Assembly: GCF_042434395.1 (NCBI RefSeq)
Contig: NZ_JBHLTP010000003.1
Span: 496,001 to 560,000, forward strand
DNA from: Pontibacillus salicampi
Lineage (GTDB): Bacteria; Bacillota; Bacilli; Bacillales; BH030062
Direction: 5' to 3'
Length of the DNA: 64,000 nucleotides
A program made the position numbers and the translations under genes. Shown piece by piece: positions 1-7,496 of the stretch (its first letter is position 1; each line of letters begins with the position of its first letter). The notes beneath the pieces are model-generated. The model ran no database searches, was not told the origin of the DNA, and worked only from the letters and a program-made list of their open reading frames with translations.

Positions 1-696
1 ACTTAATTGAATATTTAAGGAGTTGAGCTGTTCTTTAACAATTTGCTCTACTTCTTCTCTAGTTGCAGGATTTTGATTGGCTATTTCTTTTTTAATTTCT
101 GTAAGCAGCTCGCTAACTTTCTCTTGATCCATCCCAGATTGCTCAGCGAGTTTTGTAGCGACATCCAGTTCCTCGCTAGCAACTTTCATTCGGTCTTCAT
201 TAAGCTTGGCACCTTTAGAATCATATGCTTTATATATACCAGTTAATGCTGAATGGCCGCTAACTTTGACTGGGGAAGCTACATCCACAACTGCATCCTC
301 CACACCCGCAGTTAATAGGGCGTTAGCATACATTTCTTTTGTAACTTGTGTAATATTATCAGGGGTTACGAGATTTACGGTAAGCCCTGTACCTGTCTCC
401 TGTGGAGTGATTTTCACAGAGGAGAACATTCTGGAATTAGCATTTCCACCAATATAATTGGCGATATCCTGTCCATTTACACGAAATTCATCTACGTTTT
501 CTCTATTTTGTACCTCTAGTAATTCACGAACCTCTTCTTCCTGGGAATCAGATAATGTTTCGCCATATACTGCGATAGGTACTCCTAACTTCTCATTTAT
601 TCCTTCATTATTACTAGTGGAGGCAAAACTAGCAGAATTGCTCCCTAGTCCTATTACTAGCAATATTGTGAACAAAATGGATATACATTGTTTCAT
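1..696 (-). CDS. DUF1002 (YpuA-like) secreted protein, 3' end missing
   Basis: The reading frame starts at ATG 696 and runs open through 232 codons to the left edge, so the C-terminus lies outside the window. The first ~26 residues form a signal peptide (basic start, hydrophobic core ILFTILLVIGLG, AxA-like exit at SFAS). The mature part contains LGVPIAVYGETLS, a run of Gln/Glu, KITPQETGTGL and a later TGIYKAYDSKG, typical of the DUF1002 family that includes Bacillus YpuA. The family has no established biochemical role. A TATAAT-like -10 lies about 50 bases upstream on the minus strand (744-749). The start was chosen because GGGTG lies just upstream and the signal peptide follows directly. Family call is fairly sure; function unknown. 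Confidence 0.8.
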   Translation of the reverse strand, partial: MKQCISILFTILLVIGLGSNSASFASTSNNEGINEKLGVPIAVYGETLSDSQEEEVRELLEVQNRENVDEFRVNGQDIANYIGGNANSRMFSSVKITPQETGTGLTVNLVTPDNITQVTKEMYANALLTAGVEDAVVDVASPVKVSGHSALTGIYKAYDSKGAKLNEDRMKVASEELDVATKLAEQSGMDQEKVSELLTEIKKEIANQNPATREEVEQIVKEQLNSLNIQLS

Positions 697-1003
697 TTTG
701 TATTCTCACCCTTTATCATTTCACTTTATTCCTTCTAGAGTTTATTATACTTAGTTTGACGTACAAAAGAATCCAACTAGAGGCTTAGAGCTCCTTTGTA
801 CTTTTAATAGTACGATGGTTTTATATGGTTAGTATGGAAATTTATCATAAATGTAGATTGGAATAGATCACATCCTTTACGGACATATCATAATTGTTCT
901 GACCTCTATATCTTATCACATAGAATACGCTGACTGCTTTCTTTCAACCATAAAAAAACAGGATGACGATAAGGGGACGTCAGCCTGTTTTTTAGGAAAG
1001 GGT
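697..1003. other. Intergenic region between DUF1002 and GH3 genes
   Basis: About 300 bases without a gene. It holds a possible promoter for the DUF1002 gene (-10 at 744-749, minus strand) and the bidirectional terminator at 952-993. Nothing else is evident. Confidence 0.5.
952..993. terminator. Bidirectional intrinsic terminator
   Basis: AAAAAACAGG-TGACG pairs with CGTCA-CCTGTTTTTT around a short loop. It has T-runs on both strands, lies just after the stop of the GH3 gene (minus strand) and would end its transcript. Confidence 0.8.
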
Positions 1004-2791
1004 TTATTGGTTATATTGCAGCCCGAATTGAAGAGGGTACTGTCCATCAATGGACACTGATAGTTTACCGCCAGGTTGTTCACCAAAAAGTACGTCCACT
1101 GCTTTTAAGATGGAAGAATCAATAGGCGATCCCCATCTATCGAGTGCATAAGTAGCAAGGTAAGCGTTAACTTGTGGGAAATGCTTAATATCATAAGGTA
1201 ATCCTAAAGATATCGCGACTACTGGCTTGTCTAGCTTCACTAACGCATTCACCAGTTTTCTTTGTCCTTCTGGTAAGCTGCTGGACGAAAAGGTAGCTAC
1301 AATGATTCTATCTACGTTTTGCGCCTGATTCAATGCATGCTTTATCTCTTCTTCCGTAGGGTTATCTGTATTTGTCAAACAAGTTGTAACGGTACCACTT
1401 GTATGCCGTTCTATTGATTTAGCAATATTTAGCACATGTGTGTCCTTAGAATATATAATGGGTCCTACCACGAGTGTCGTTTCGCTTGCTTGGTTTGAGA
1501 AAGGAAGTGCCCCATCATTTCGAAGCAATGTAATGGATTGGTTGGCGATTTCCCTAGCTGCTTGTTTATGAGAAGGTTCATTTGTCACTTGTTTAGCTTC
1601 AGAAGGAGAAGTATATCTATCTGCAAAGAGTTGGTAGTCCATTTTTTTCATGAGAATTCGCTCTAAGGAATGGTGAATTCGCTCATGGGAGAGAGCACCC
1701 GTTTTATATGCTGTTAATAGTGTTTCATAGGTTTCTATTTGTTCATCAAAGCTTCCAGTAGCCATGACAATATCTGCTCCTGCTTGAACTGCCATCACAG
1801 CCGCTTGTCCAGCACCAAAATGTTTTTGGATAGCGTGCATACTCATAGCGTCCGTAACAATAATTCCGTTAAATCCTAATTCTTCACGTAGTAAACCGGT
1901 TAATACTTTTTTTGATAAGGTTGCTGGTAAGTCTGGGTCAATCGCTTCAATGATGACGTGAGCTGTCATAATAGAATCGACACCGGCATCAATGGTTCGT
2001 TGGAAGGGTGGCAGGTGTACAGATGCTAATGTTTCCTTACTGTACGTCACTTTGGCAAGACCGAGGTGAGAGTCTACCTCCGTATCGCCATGTCCAGGGA
2101 AATGTTTAGCGGTTGCCATGACTCTATTGCTTTGGTGCCCCAATACCATGGCTTCAGCCATATCGCTGACTAGTGATGTTTGTTCACTAAAAGAGCGAAC
2201 ACCTATCACAGGATTAGAGGGATTCGTATTCACATCCGCTACAGGAGAGTAATTCCAATTGAATCCGATTGCTCTTGCTTCTTTGGCGATAATGCTGGCA
2301 GCCTTTTCAGCCAATGCCGGCTGCCAGGTAGCACCTAATCCCATCTGCCTTGGAAAGGCTGTTCCGTCTGTGACGTGTTGAGCTACACCGTATTCCAAAT
2401 CAGTGGTAGTGAACAAAGGAATCGGCAACCTTGTCTCGTACGCCCATTTTTGTAATTGATTATTATATTCCGCTAGACTACTGCTGTCACTAGAACCATA
2501 TATAATGACAGACCCTACCTTATATTTTTGTATAAGCTTTTTTGTAAGCTCGTTAGGCATTAGGTTCTGTTCGTCGTGTGTAGAAGGCATAACAAGCTGT
2601 CCTATTTTTTCCTCCGGCGTCATTTGGGATAGTAGGAAGCTCGTCATTTGTTTCTTAGTTTCTTCATTTTGTGAATGAAAGTTCTTGATGTCCTCTTTCT
2701 CTAAAGGCTGATTATTTACTTTAGAAGGAGAAGAAAATTGTGACTCCACCTTGGTTTGTTCAGGTTTACTATTATTATTCAGCCTACTCAC
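1004..2791 (-). CDS. nagZ: Glycoside hydrolase family 3 beta-N-acetylhexosaminidase (NagZ-like)
   Basis: This 595-residue protein matches two-domain NagZ of Firmicutes, which removes GlcNAc from muropeptides during cell-wall recycling. The GH3 barrel carries KHFPGHGDT at about residues 229-237 followed by D-S-H (240-242), the Asp/His acid-base dyad typical of this subfamily, and VTDAMSM, where Asp314 should be the nucleophile. A GH3 C-terminal domain follows from about residue 420. The start is GTG, chosen for the AAAGGAG site 6 bases upstream. Unlike the secreted lipoprotein form known from Bacillus subtilis, no signal peptide is visible: the first ~50 residues are polar and Ser/Asn/Lys rich. 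It is a single gene, ended by the hairpin at 952-993. Confidence 0.88.
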   Translation of the reverse strand: MSRLNNNSKPEQTKVESQFSSPSKVNNQPLEKEDIKNFHSQNEETKKQMTSFLLSQMTPEEKIGQLVMPSTHDEQNLMPNELTKKLIQKYKVGSVIIYGSSDSSSLAEYNNQLQKWAYETRLPIPLFTTTDLEYGVAQHVTDGTAFPRQMGLGATWQPALAEKAASIIAKEARAIGFNWNYSPVADVNTNPSNPVIGVRSFSEQTSLVSDMAEAMVLGHQSNRVMATAKHFPGHGDTEVDSHLGLAKVTYSKETLASVHLPPFQRTIDAGVDSIMTAHVIIEAIDPDLPATLSKKVLTGLLREELGFNGIIVTDAMSMHAIQKHFGAGQAAVMAVQAGADIVMATGSFDEQIETYETLLTAYKTGALSHERIHHSLERILMKKMDYQLFADRYTSPSEAKQVTNEPSHKQAAREIANQSITLLRNDGALPFSNQASETTLVVGPIIYSKDTHVLNIAKSIERHTSGTVTTCLTNTDNPTEEEIKHALNQAQNVDRIIVATFSSSSLPEGQRKLVNALVKLDKPVVAISLGLPYDIKHFPQVNAYLATYALDRWGSPIDSSILKAVDVLFGEQPGGKLSVSIDGQYPLQFGLQYNQ

Positions 2792-2954
2792 CTTATCACT
2801 CCTTTAGTAATGGATGACTAAAGTATTAGCCGGTTAAGGAAATCTATGTCCACTAAACTATGGTGCATGAGTGGGGTACATTCCATATGGCTACACTTTA
2901 CCTCTTATCTAGCATCCTACCAAAATTATGTAAAATAAGATATTTTTTCACATA

Positions 2955-3008
2955 AACTAGTTGAAGGTAACGTTACGTCACCTTGTAAAGTATAGGGTAA
3001 CAACTAGT
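2955..3008. promoter_or_regulatory. Inverted-repeat upstream region of CPBP protease gene
   Basis: AACTAGTTG (2955-2963) is matched by CAACTAGT (3001-3008) just before the AGGAGG site of the protease gene. A second imperfect palindrome (GGTAACGTTACGTCACC) lies inside. It could be an operator or a leader hairpin; no protein or ligand can be assigned. Confidence 0.3.
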
Positions 3009-3023
3009 ATAGGAGGATTTTAA

Positions 3024-3722
3024 ATGAAGAAGAGTATATGGGATAACGGTAGTATGAGGGATAGAGATGGGATATTATTGTTATTTCTTTGTTTGGTACT
3101 AGTGCCAGTCGGGATTGAATATGCATTTCATGCCTGGCTTTTACATATGCTGCAAGATGAATTGTATGCTGGTACCATTACAGGCTTTGTTATGGCTGTC
3201 GTATTTGTAATGGGAGTGTATTATATAGTGCTACGACCTAACCGAATCGGATGGTCCAATGTTGGGATGAGTGCTTTTTCTAAACAGTATTGGAAGTGGA
3301 TTGTATTCTGGATATTAGCAATACTTACTATCAGTACCATTATTGTTATAATAATGGACCTCTTGCAGCTAGGAGTAGAAAATAGTAAAACAACCGCTTT
3401 AACTACGGATTGGAACTGGTTTCGCTTCGGTGTAGGCATCCTATCAGCTGCTGTGATTTCACCTGTTTATGAAGAAATCTTTTATCGGGGATTTCTATAT
3501 AAATGGTTTCGCTCCAAGTGGGGCGTTGCTGGTGGTGTGCTGGGAAGTTCTATTATCTTTACTATAGCTCATATTCCAACCTATAACACTTTACTTATCA
3601 ATTTCATCTCTGGTGTCGTTTTTTGTTGGACATATGAGCAATCTAAATCGGTAATCCCCGCTATTATTATCCATGGAGCAATGAATGGGATTGCAATCAT
3701 AGTAACTTCTCTTATGCAATGA
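3024..3722 (+). CDS. CPBP family intramembrane glutamic endopeptidase
   Basis: A 232-residue membrane protein with about six hydrophobic segments. The three conserved motifs of the CPBP (CAAX protease and bacteriocin-processing, Abi) family are present: EEIFYRG at about residue 150 (the EExxxR motif with catalytic Glu), FTIAHIP near 187 and HGAMNG near 218. Family members cleave peptides within the membrane and some act in bacteriocin self-immunity, but the substrate here cannot be inferred. An AGGAGG site precedes the ATG by 7 bases. It appears monocistronic, divergent from the GH3 gene and convergent with the YheC/D-like gene. Confidence 0.88.
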   Translation: MKKSIWDNGSMRDRDGILLLFLCLVLVPVGIEYAFHAWLLHMLQDELYAGTITGFVMAVVFVMGVYYIVLRPNRIGWSNVGMSAFSKQYWKWIVFWILAILTISTIIVIIMDLLQLGVENSKTTALTTDWNWFRFGVGILSAAVISPVYEEIFYRGFLYKWFRSKWGVAGGVLGSSIIFTIAHIPTYNTLLINFISGVVFCWTYEQSKSVIPAIIIHGAMNGIAIIVTSLMQ

Positions 3723-3824
3723 AAATAGCTTCCATCTTCGTAAGCAGCATTTGAATTTGGTTAATACCATGGAAGCTTCAGCTGTAATTTATAATAGCCC
3801 CTAATCTCCTACTATTCATAAACA

Positions 3825-3849
3825 AAGCTGAGTTCAGATAACTCAGCTT
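3825..3849 (-). terminator. Intrinsic terminator of YheC/D-like gene
   Basis: A perfect 10-bp stem (AAGCTGAGTT/AACTCAGCTT) with a 5-base loop lies just after the stop of the minus-strand gene and is followed on that strand by a T-rich stretch. Confidence 0.7.
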
Positions 3850-3862
3850 CTCCTTGATTACT

Positions 3863-4894
3863 TTATTGCTTAATAAGGTAGTCAGCATACTGTATTGGTA
3901 AAGATAAAGGGCGGTTGTCAGCTGCTCCATTTGTAGGGAAGGGGAGGGGATTGACTTCAAAAATCCACAGCTTTCCTGCCTTATCTAATCCCAAGTCAAT
4001 ACCAAAGTCGGCCATATGGAATGAGGAACGGTCGAAGGTATGGCATATTTCTCTAGCTAAATGAAGAATAGATTGTTCTATGTCTCCCATTGTTGCTTGA
4101 TCATAAAGTCTGGAGTTAAGAAACCCTTTTAATAAATACGCAGAGATGGATTTAGGGATAACGACAGAACTATTGGTAGCAATTCTGAATAATAGCAGAG
4201 ATTGTTCCCACTCTCCAGCCCCATTTTTGTTCATGTTTGTTCGGATATCTGTTACCTGTTCTCCTTGGGAAATGGTTTGGATTTTTTGCTGCAGGACGTA
4301 TTCTCCATTTCCATACTGTGTACATAAATAGTGTTGAAATTCTTTCGAAGGAGTGAACCATTTTCTGGTAACATCTTTTTCATTGGTAACAAACATTTCA
4401 CTATAACCGCTGTCCTTCTTGTTAATGCGAACAATCCCCTGGCTGCTATCCCCCATAATAGGTTTAATTAAAAAATCCTTATAGGACTCCATGAAATAGT
4501 TTATATCTTCAACAGACCTGCATATTCTTGTCTCGGGCAAATGGGGATATAAATGCTGATTACGGGATAGAATCATCCAACTTTGCCATTTATCAAATAT
4601 AAAGTCGTTAAAAACAATAGCACCTGACGCTTCTTTTATTTTACGAATAAATACGGGAGAAGCTTTGCATTGTATAAAAATGACTCTTGGTATCGGAAAT
4701 GTCCCTATGACCCATTCGTTTTGATTGTGGTCATACCTTTCTCCAGCCACTAGTTGATGGTGGAAATCTACTAAATGTGATTCAAATCTAATGAATGTAC
4801 GATTTATCGAAGACGTGTTGATTCTCTCTGAAAGTCTTAATCGTAAACCAGGATAGTGTTCCTCTGACACACAAAAGCCAATATAATCCTCCAA
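3863..4894 (-). CDS. YheC/YheD-family (spore coat-associated) ATP-grasp protein
   Basis: A 343-residue protein with the layout of the YheC/D endospore-coat-associated family: an N-terminal domain, then an ATP-grasp fold with DFLIKPIMGDSSQGIVRI (about 140-160) and, near the end, ADFGIDLGLD and IFEVNPLP, which supply metal and ATP contacts. ATP-grasp enzymes join a carboxylate to an amine or thiol; the substrate of this family is not known. The start is TTG, six bases after a strong GGAGGG site. The gene follows the terminator of the first tandem coat-like gene by about 25 bases and may be reached by read-through. Its position supports a spore-envelope role for the whole locus (inference). Confidence 0.85.
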   Translation of the reverse strand: MEDYIGFCVSEEHYPGLRLRLSERINTSSINRTFIRFESHLVDFHHQLVAGERYDHNQNEWVIGTFPIPRVIFIQCKASPVFIRKIKEASGAIVFNDFIFDKWQSWMILSRNQHLYPHLPETRICRSVEDINYFMESYKDFLIKPIMGDSSQGIVRINKKDSGYSEMFVTNEKDVTRKWFTPSKEFQHYLCTQYGNGEYVLQQKIQTISQGEQVTDIRTNMNKNGAGEWEQSLLLFRIATNSSVVIPKSISAYLLKGFLNSRLYDQATMGDIEQSILHLAREICHTFDRSSFHMADFGIDLGLDKAGKLWIFEVNPLPFPTNGAADNRPLSLPIQYADYLIKQ

Positions 4895-4918
4895 TATAAT
4901 CCCTCCAATCCTTCATAG

Positions 4919-4946
4919 AAAAACCACCAATAAGGAGGTGGTTTTT
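4919..4946 (-). terminator. Terminator after tandem small gene 1
   Basis: AAAAACCACC pairs with GGTGGTTTTT around an 8-base loop, directly after the stop codon of the small gene at 4953-5195. T-runs on both strands make it potentially bidirectional. Confidence 0.75.
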
Positions 4947-4952
4947 CATGCT

Positions 4953-5195
4953 TTAAAATACCTCTGTTGCCGAGATGGAAATAACTCCTGATAATCCAAG
5001 CAATTCAAGGTTAAGAGTAATAGGCTCAATTGTTGGACAGGGAATTCCATTCAGGATGATTGTTCCTAAGGTGCCAAGGTCCACTTCTACGCCGTTTAGA
5101 ATGGGTGCTGGAGTAACTAGAACTGGATCAGATATAATTTCTACCCCATTTAAGACACCTGTTACTTCTACCTGACAAAAAGTAGGCGCTCCCAT
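4953..5195 (-). CDS. Tandem small beta-rich protein, copy 1 (candidate spore-surface protein)
   Basis: An 80-residue protein that I do not recognise from any named family. It begins MGAPTFCQVEV and is made of alternating hydrophobic stretches suited to beta-strands. A central block LGTIILNGIPCPTIEP is shared with two neighbouring paralogues at 5391-5639 and 5831-6059. It has only two cysteines, one in TFCQV near residue 7 and one in IPCPTI near residue 54, both shared with copy 2. It lacks a signal peptide. The AGGAGG site is 6 bases before ATG. Upstream is a promoter-like element shared by all three copies (see 5248-5276), and the gene ends with its own terminator. Confidence 0.75.
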   Translation of the reverse strand: MGAPTFCQVEVTGVLNGVEIISDPVLVTPAPILNGVEVDLGTLGTIILNGIPCPTIEPITLNLELLGLSGVISISATEVF

Positions 5196-5247
5196 ACTAT
5201 ACCTCCTTCTATAATGAGACCATAGGTATCTGTATTGGCCTTATTAT

Positions 5248-5276
5248 TACAATATGAAAGAAGAGGGAAGCCGGTT
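5248..5276 (-). promoter_or_regulatory. Sigma-K-like promoter, copy 1
   Basis: On the minus strand the element reads GTACAACC, 16 bases, then CATATTGTA. CATANNNTA with an upstream AC is the published sigma-K consensus of Bacillus. The same arrangement precedes copies 2 and 3, which makes chance less likely. Confidence 0.6.
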
Positions 5277-5356
5277 GTACCATTTGCTTATTCTTGAAGC
5301 AAATAGGCGCTTAGAACTGCTCTTTACAGATTGTCTTATATGAAATTGCTGTTAGT

Positions 5357-5381
5357 AAAAAACCACCAACATGTTGGTGGC
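5357..5381 (-). terminator. Terminator after tandem small gene 2
   Basis: CCACCAAC-atg-TTGGTGG with T6 on the minus strand, just after the stop of the gene at 5391-5639. Confidence 0.8.
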
Positions 5382-5390
5382 TTCTAGCAT

Positions 5391-5639
5391 TTAAGGCACT
5401 TCTGTTACGTTAACTACAATAGTTCCTACTGCCAATCCTAATAGGTTTAACTCTATAACAACTGGGTCAATAGTAGGGCAAGGGATTCCGTTTAGGGTAA
5501 TGGTACCAACCCCATTTAGTAAGTTTACCTGTACGTTATTTAATATATCAGCTGGTAACACTAAAAGAGGGTCTGCGAGCAGCGGCACTCCATTAATATC
5601 ACCAGACACGTTTACTTCACAAAAGCTAGGTGCGCCCAT
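5391..5639 (-). CDS. Tandem small beta-rich protein, copy 2 (candidate spore-surface protein)
   Basis: An 82-residue paralogue of the gene at 4953-5195. It starts MGAPSFCEVNVSGDINGVP and carries the shared core GVGTITLNGIPCPTIDP and a hydrophobic end, LNLLGLAVGTIVVNVTEVP. Both cysteines are kept. The ATG at 5639 was chosen because AGGAGG lies 6 bases upstream and because copy 1 starts at the same residue; the frame is open further upstream, but that part overlaps the promoter-like element. It has its own sigma-K-like promoter (5693-5722) and its own terminator, so each copy is a separate transcription unit. Function is unknown; a spore coat or exosporium role is inferred from promoters and neighbours. 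Confidence 0.78.
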   Translation of the reverse strand: MGAPSFCEVNVSGDINGVPLLADPLLVLPADILNNVQVNLLNGVGTITLNGIPCPTIDPVVIELNLLGLAVGTIVVNVTEVP

Positions 5640-5692
5640 ATTGTACCTCCTTCCAATAATGTGTACTAGGGCTTTTGCTATGTCCCTATTAT

Positions 5693-5722
5693 TACTATAT
5701 GGAAGAAAAAGGGGGATTGGTT
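5693..5722 (-). promoter_or_regulatory. Sigma-K-like promoter, copy 2
   Basis: Minus strand: GTACAACC, 17 bases, then CATATAGTA, a full match to the sigma-K -10 consensus CATANNNTA. The sequence on either side is also similar to the regions before copies 1 and 3. Confidence 0.65.
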
Positions 5723-5830
5723 GTACTTCTGTGTAGTTTCGAGAAAATAGGCTGGTGGTATAAAGATTACATAAGAATACTAAGTTAGCTAGCTTATGTC
5801 TGCTTTCTACCATGAACATTCGGAAGGTGG

Positions 5831-6059
5831 TTAAGGAATCTCTCGTACTTCAACCATTATGGTACCGACTAAATTGGAGCCTAGATTTAAGTTTATAATA
5901 ATAGTAGGGCAAGGAATCCCGTTCAGAGTAATCGTACCTAATCCATCAATCAGGACGACCTCTATATTGCTTATTATACCTCCAGGTGACACTAATTTAG
6001 GTTCAGCAATTGTTAATATCACCTCGTACTGTTACCTCATAAAAGCTTGGAGAACCCAT
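5831..6059 (-). pseudogene. Tandem small beta-rich protein, copy 3, frameshifted
   Basis: The third paralogue starts at ATG 6059 with a GGAGG site and reads MGSPSFYEVTVRGDINN, then meets TGA after 18 codons (6003-6005). A second frame carries the rest: IAEPKLVSPGG, then GLGTITLNGIPCPTI and VGTIMVEVREIP, ending at 5831. Compared with copy 2, about 11 bases (GVPLL region) are missing, which shifts the frame near 6010-6015. The first conserved cysteine is replaced by Tyr, and the -10 of its promoter has C changed to T. The open stretch from an internal ATG (6022-5831) could still give a truncated product, but without a ribosome site. Most likely a decaying duplicate. Confidence 0.72.
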
Positions 6060-6112
6060 TTAGTGCCTCCTCTCCAATATGGAATAAAGGGCTTTTATTA
6101 TTTCCCTATCCA

Positions 6113-6142
6113 TACTATATAAAAGTAAAGGAAGGTCGGGTT
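6113..6142 (-). promoter_or_regulatory. Degenerate sigma-K-like promoter, copy 3
   Basis: Minus strand: GTACAACC, 17 bases, then TATATAGTA. It differs from the intact copies at the first base of the -10 (C to T), which is normally conserved in sigma-K promoters. Confidence 0.5.
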
Positions 6143-6189
6143 GTACTAGTACACAAGTTATTTTAAATAGGCAGTAATTCATATCTATT

Positions 6190-7473
6190 TTATGATTGGT
6201 CTTGTTGGTTCCTTCCACTTCCCATTCTAAAAACACGAGCTTTACCAGTGTAATTCTTCGTGACATTTTTCGTGTCATATATGACCTTTGCATGATCTAG
6301 TAGGAATTGGATGGGGATGGAGGAGTGGTCGGTATGGATAAGAACACAATCGATGGATGCTAACGTCTGTACGGTGAGTGGTGTACTGTAATGAACCTTG
6401 TCTCCAATTGTGAGAAGTGGTACATACGGATCATGGTACGATATTACAGCTTGTTTCTGTTGTAATAATGTGAATAAGTCCAGTACTGTTGATCCTTTAA
6501 TATCCGGATAATCTTTCTTATAGGTGACACCTATTACTAGTACTGTTGTATCTTTCAAGCCTGATTCAGCTGTTGACAGAGCTTTTGGCAGCTGTGAAAC
6601 AATATGCTGAGCCATTTGGCCATTAATTTCCTTGGCAGCCTCTATAAACTTGCTCCTTTTTCCAGCTTTACTTGCAATCCAATTAAGGTAAAGCGGATCA
6701 ACAGGAATACAATGACCGCCAATACCTGCACCCGGATAAAACGGAGCAAACCCAAAGGGCTTTGTTTTAGCTGCATCAATCACTTCCCAAATATCTAATT
6801 GAAGTGCATCACAAAGAATGGCAAGCTCATTAATAAAGGAGATATTGATAAGTCGATAACTATTTTCCAGCAGTTTGGTCATTTCAGCAATTTCAGTAGA
6901 GGATACAGGGACTACTGTACTAAACATGGTGGAATACAGGGTGGAAATTTTGCCTAAACAGTCATTGGTTGTGCCACTTACGAGCTTCGGGATCTCTTTC
7001 AATGTATAATCTGATCCAGGATCAATTCTTTCAGGTGAATATCCGACAAAGATATCTTTACCAACTCGAAGACCGCTCTTCTCTAAGATTGGGAGCATAA
7101 CCTTTTTTGTAGTACCAGGATAAGTGGAGCTTTCCAGTACGATTAATTGATTAGGCTGCAGGTAGGGGAGGAGAGCCTCTAAAGCATCTGTAACATGGTG
7201 TAAATCAGGCTCTTCTTGACGGAGGGGGGTGGGGACACAAATCAATACGGCACTGGCTTCTTTTACATAACAATAATGTGATGAGATGTGAAAGGCATCC
7301 TGCTGGATATACGATAGCAATTCTGGATAATGGTTTTTTATATTTGTCATTACACTATCAGGCTTCAGGTCTACACCGATTACGTCAAAACCTTGCTGCA
7401 AGCATAATAGAGACATGGGTAAACCGACATTACCTAAGCCGATAACAGCGATTTTGCTAATGGATGCATTCAT
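6190..7473 (-). CDS. Nucleotide-sugar dehydrogenase (UDP-GlcNAc/UDP-Glc 6-dehydrogenase family)
   Basis: A 427-residue enzyme of the UDP-glucose/GDP-mannose dehydrogenase family, which oxidises the C6 hydroxyl of a nucleotide sugar to a carboxylate with two NAD+. The N-terminus has the Rossmann motif AVIGLGNVGLPMSL. The middle has TKLLENSYRLINISFINE, and the catalytic cysteine sits in GAGIGGHCIPVDP. The C-terminal domain has GVTYKKDYPDIKGS. The GGHCIPVDP form resembles the WbpA/Cap5O (UDP-N-acetyl sugar) group more than UDP-glucose enzymes, but substrate is not certain. An AGGAGG site precedes the ATG. It lies 23 bases downstream of the glycosyltransferase gene, so the two form an operon likely to make or attach an acidic sugar. 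Confidence 0.88.
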   Translation of the reverse strand: MNASISKIAVIGLGNVGLPMSLLCLQQGFDVIGVDLKPDSVMTNIKNHYPELLSYIQQDAFHISSHYCYVKEASAVLICVPTPLRQEEPDLHHVTDALEALLPYLQPNQLIVLESSTYPGTTKKVMLPILEKSGLRVGKDIFVGYSPERIDPGSDYTLKEIPKLVSGTTNDCLGKISTLYSTMFSTVVPVSSTEIAEMTKLLENSYRLINISFINELAILCDALQLDIWEVIDAAKTKPFGFAPFYPGAGIGGHCIPVDPLYLNWIASKAGKRSKFIEAAKEINGQMAQHIVSQLPKALSTAESGLKDTTVLVIGVTYKKDYPDIKGSTVLDLFTLLQQKQAVISYHDPYVPLLTIGDKVHYSTPLTVQTLASIDCVLIHTDHSSIPIQFLLDHAKVIYDTKNVTKNYTGKARVFRMGSGRNQQDQS

Positions 7474-7496
7474 TGATGCATCTCCCTCCTTCCATA

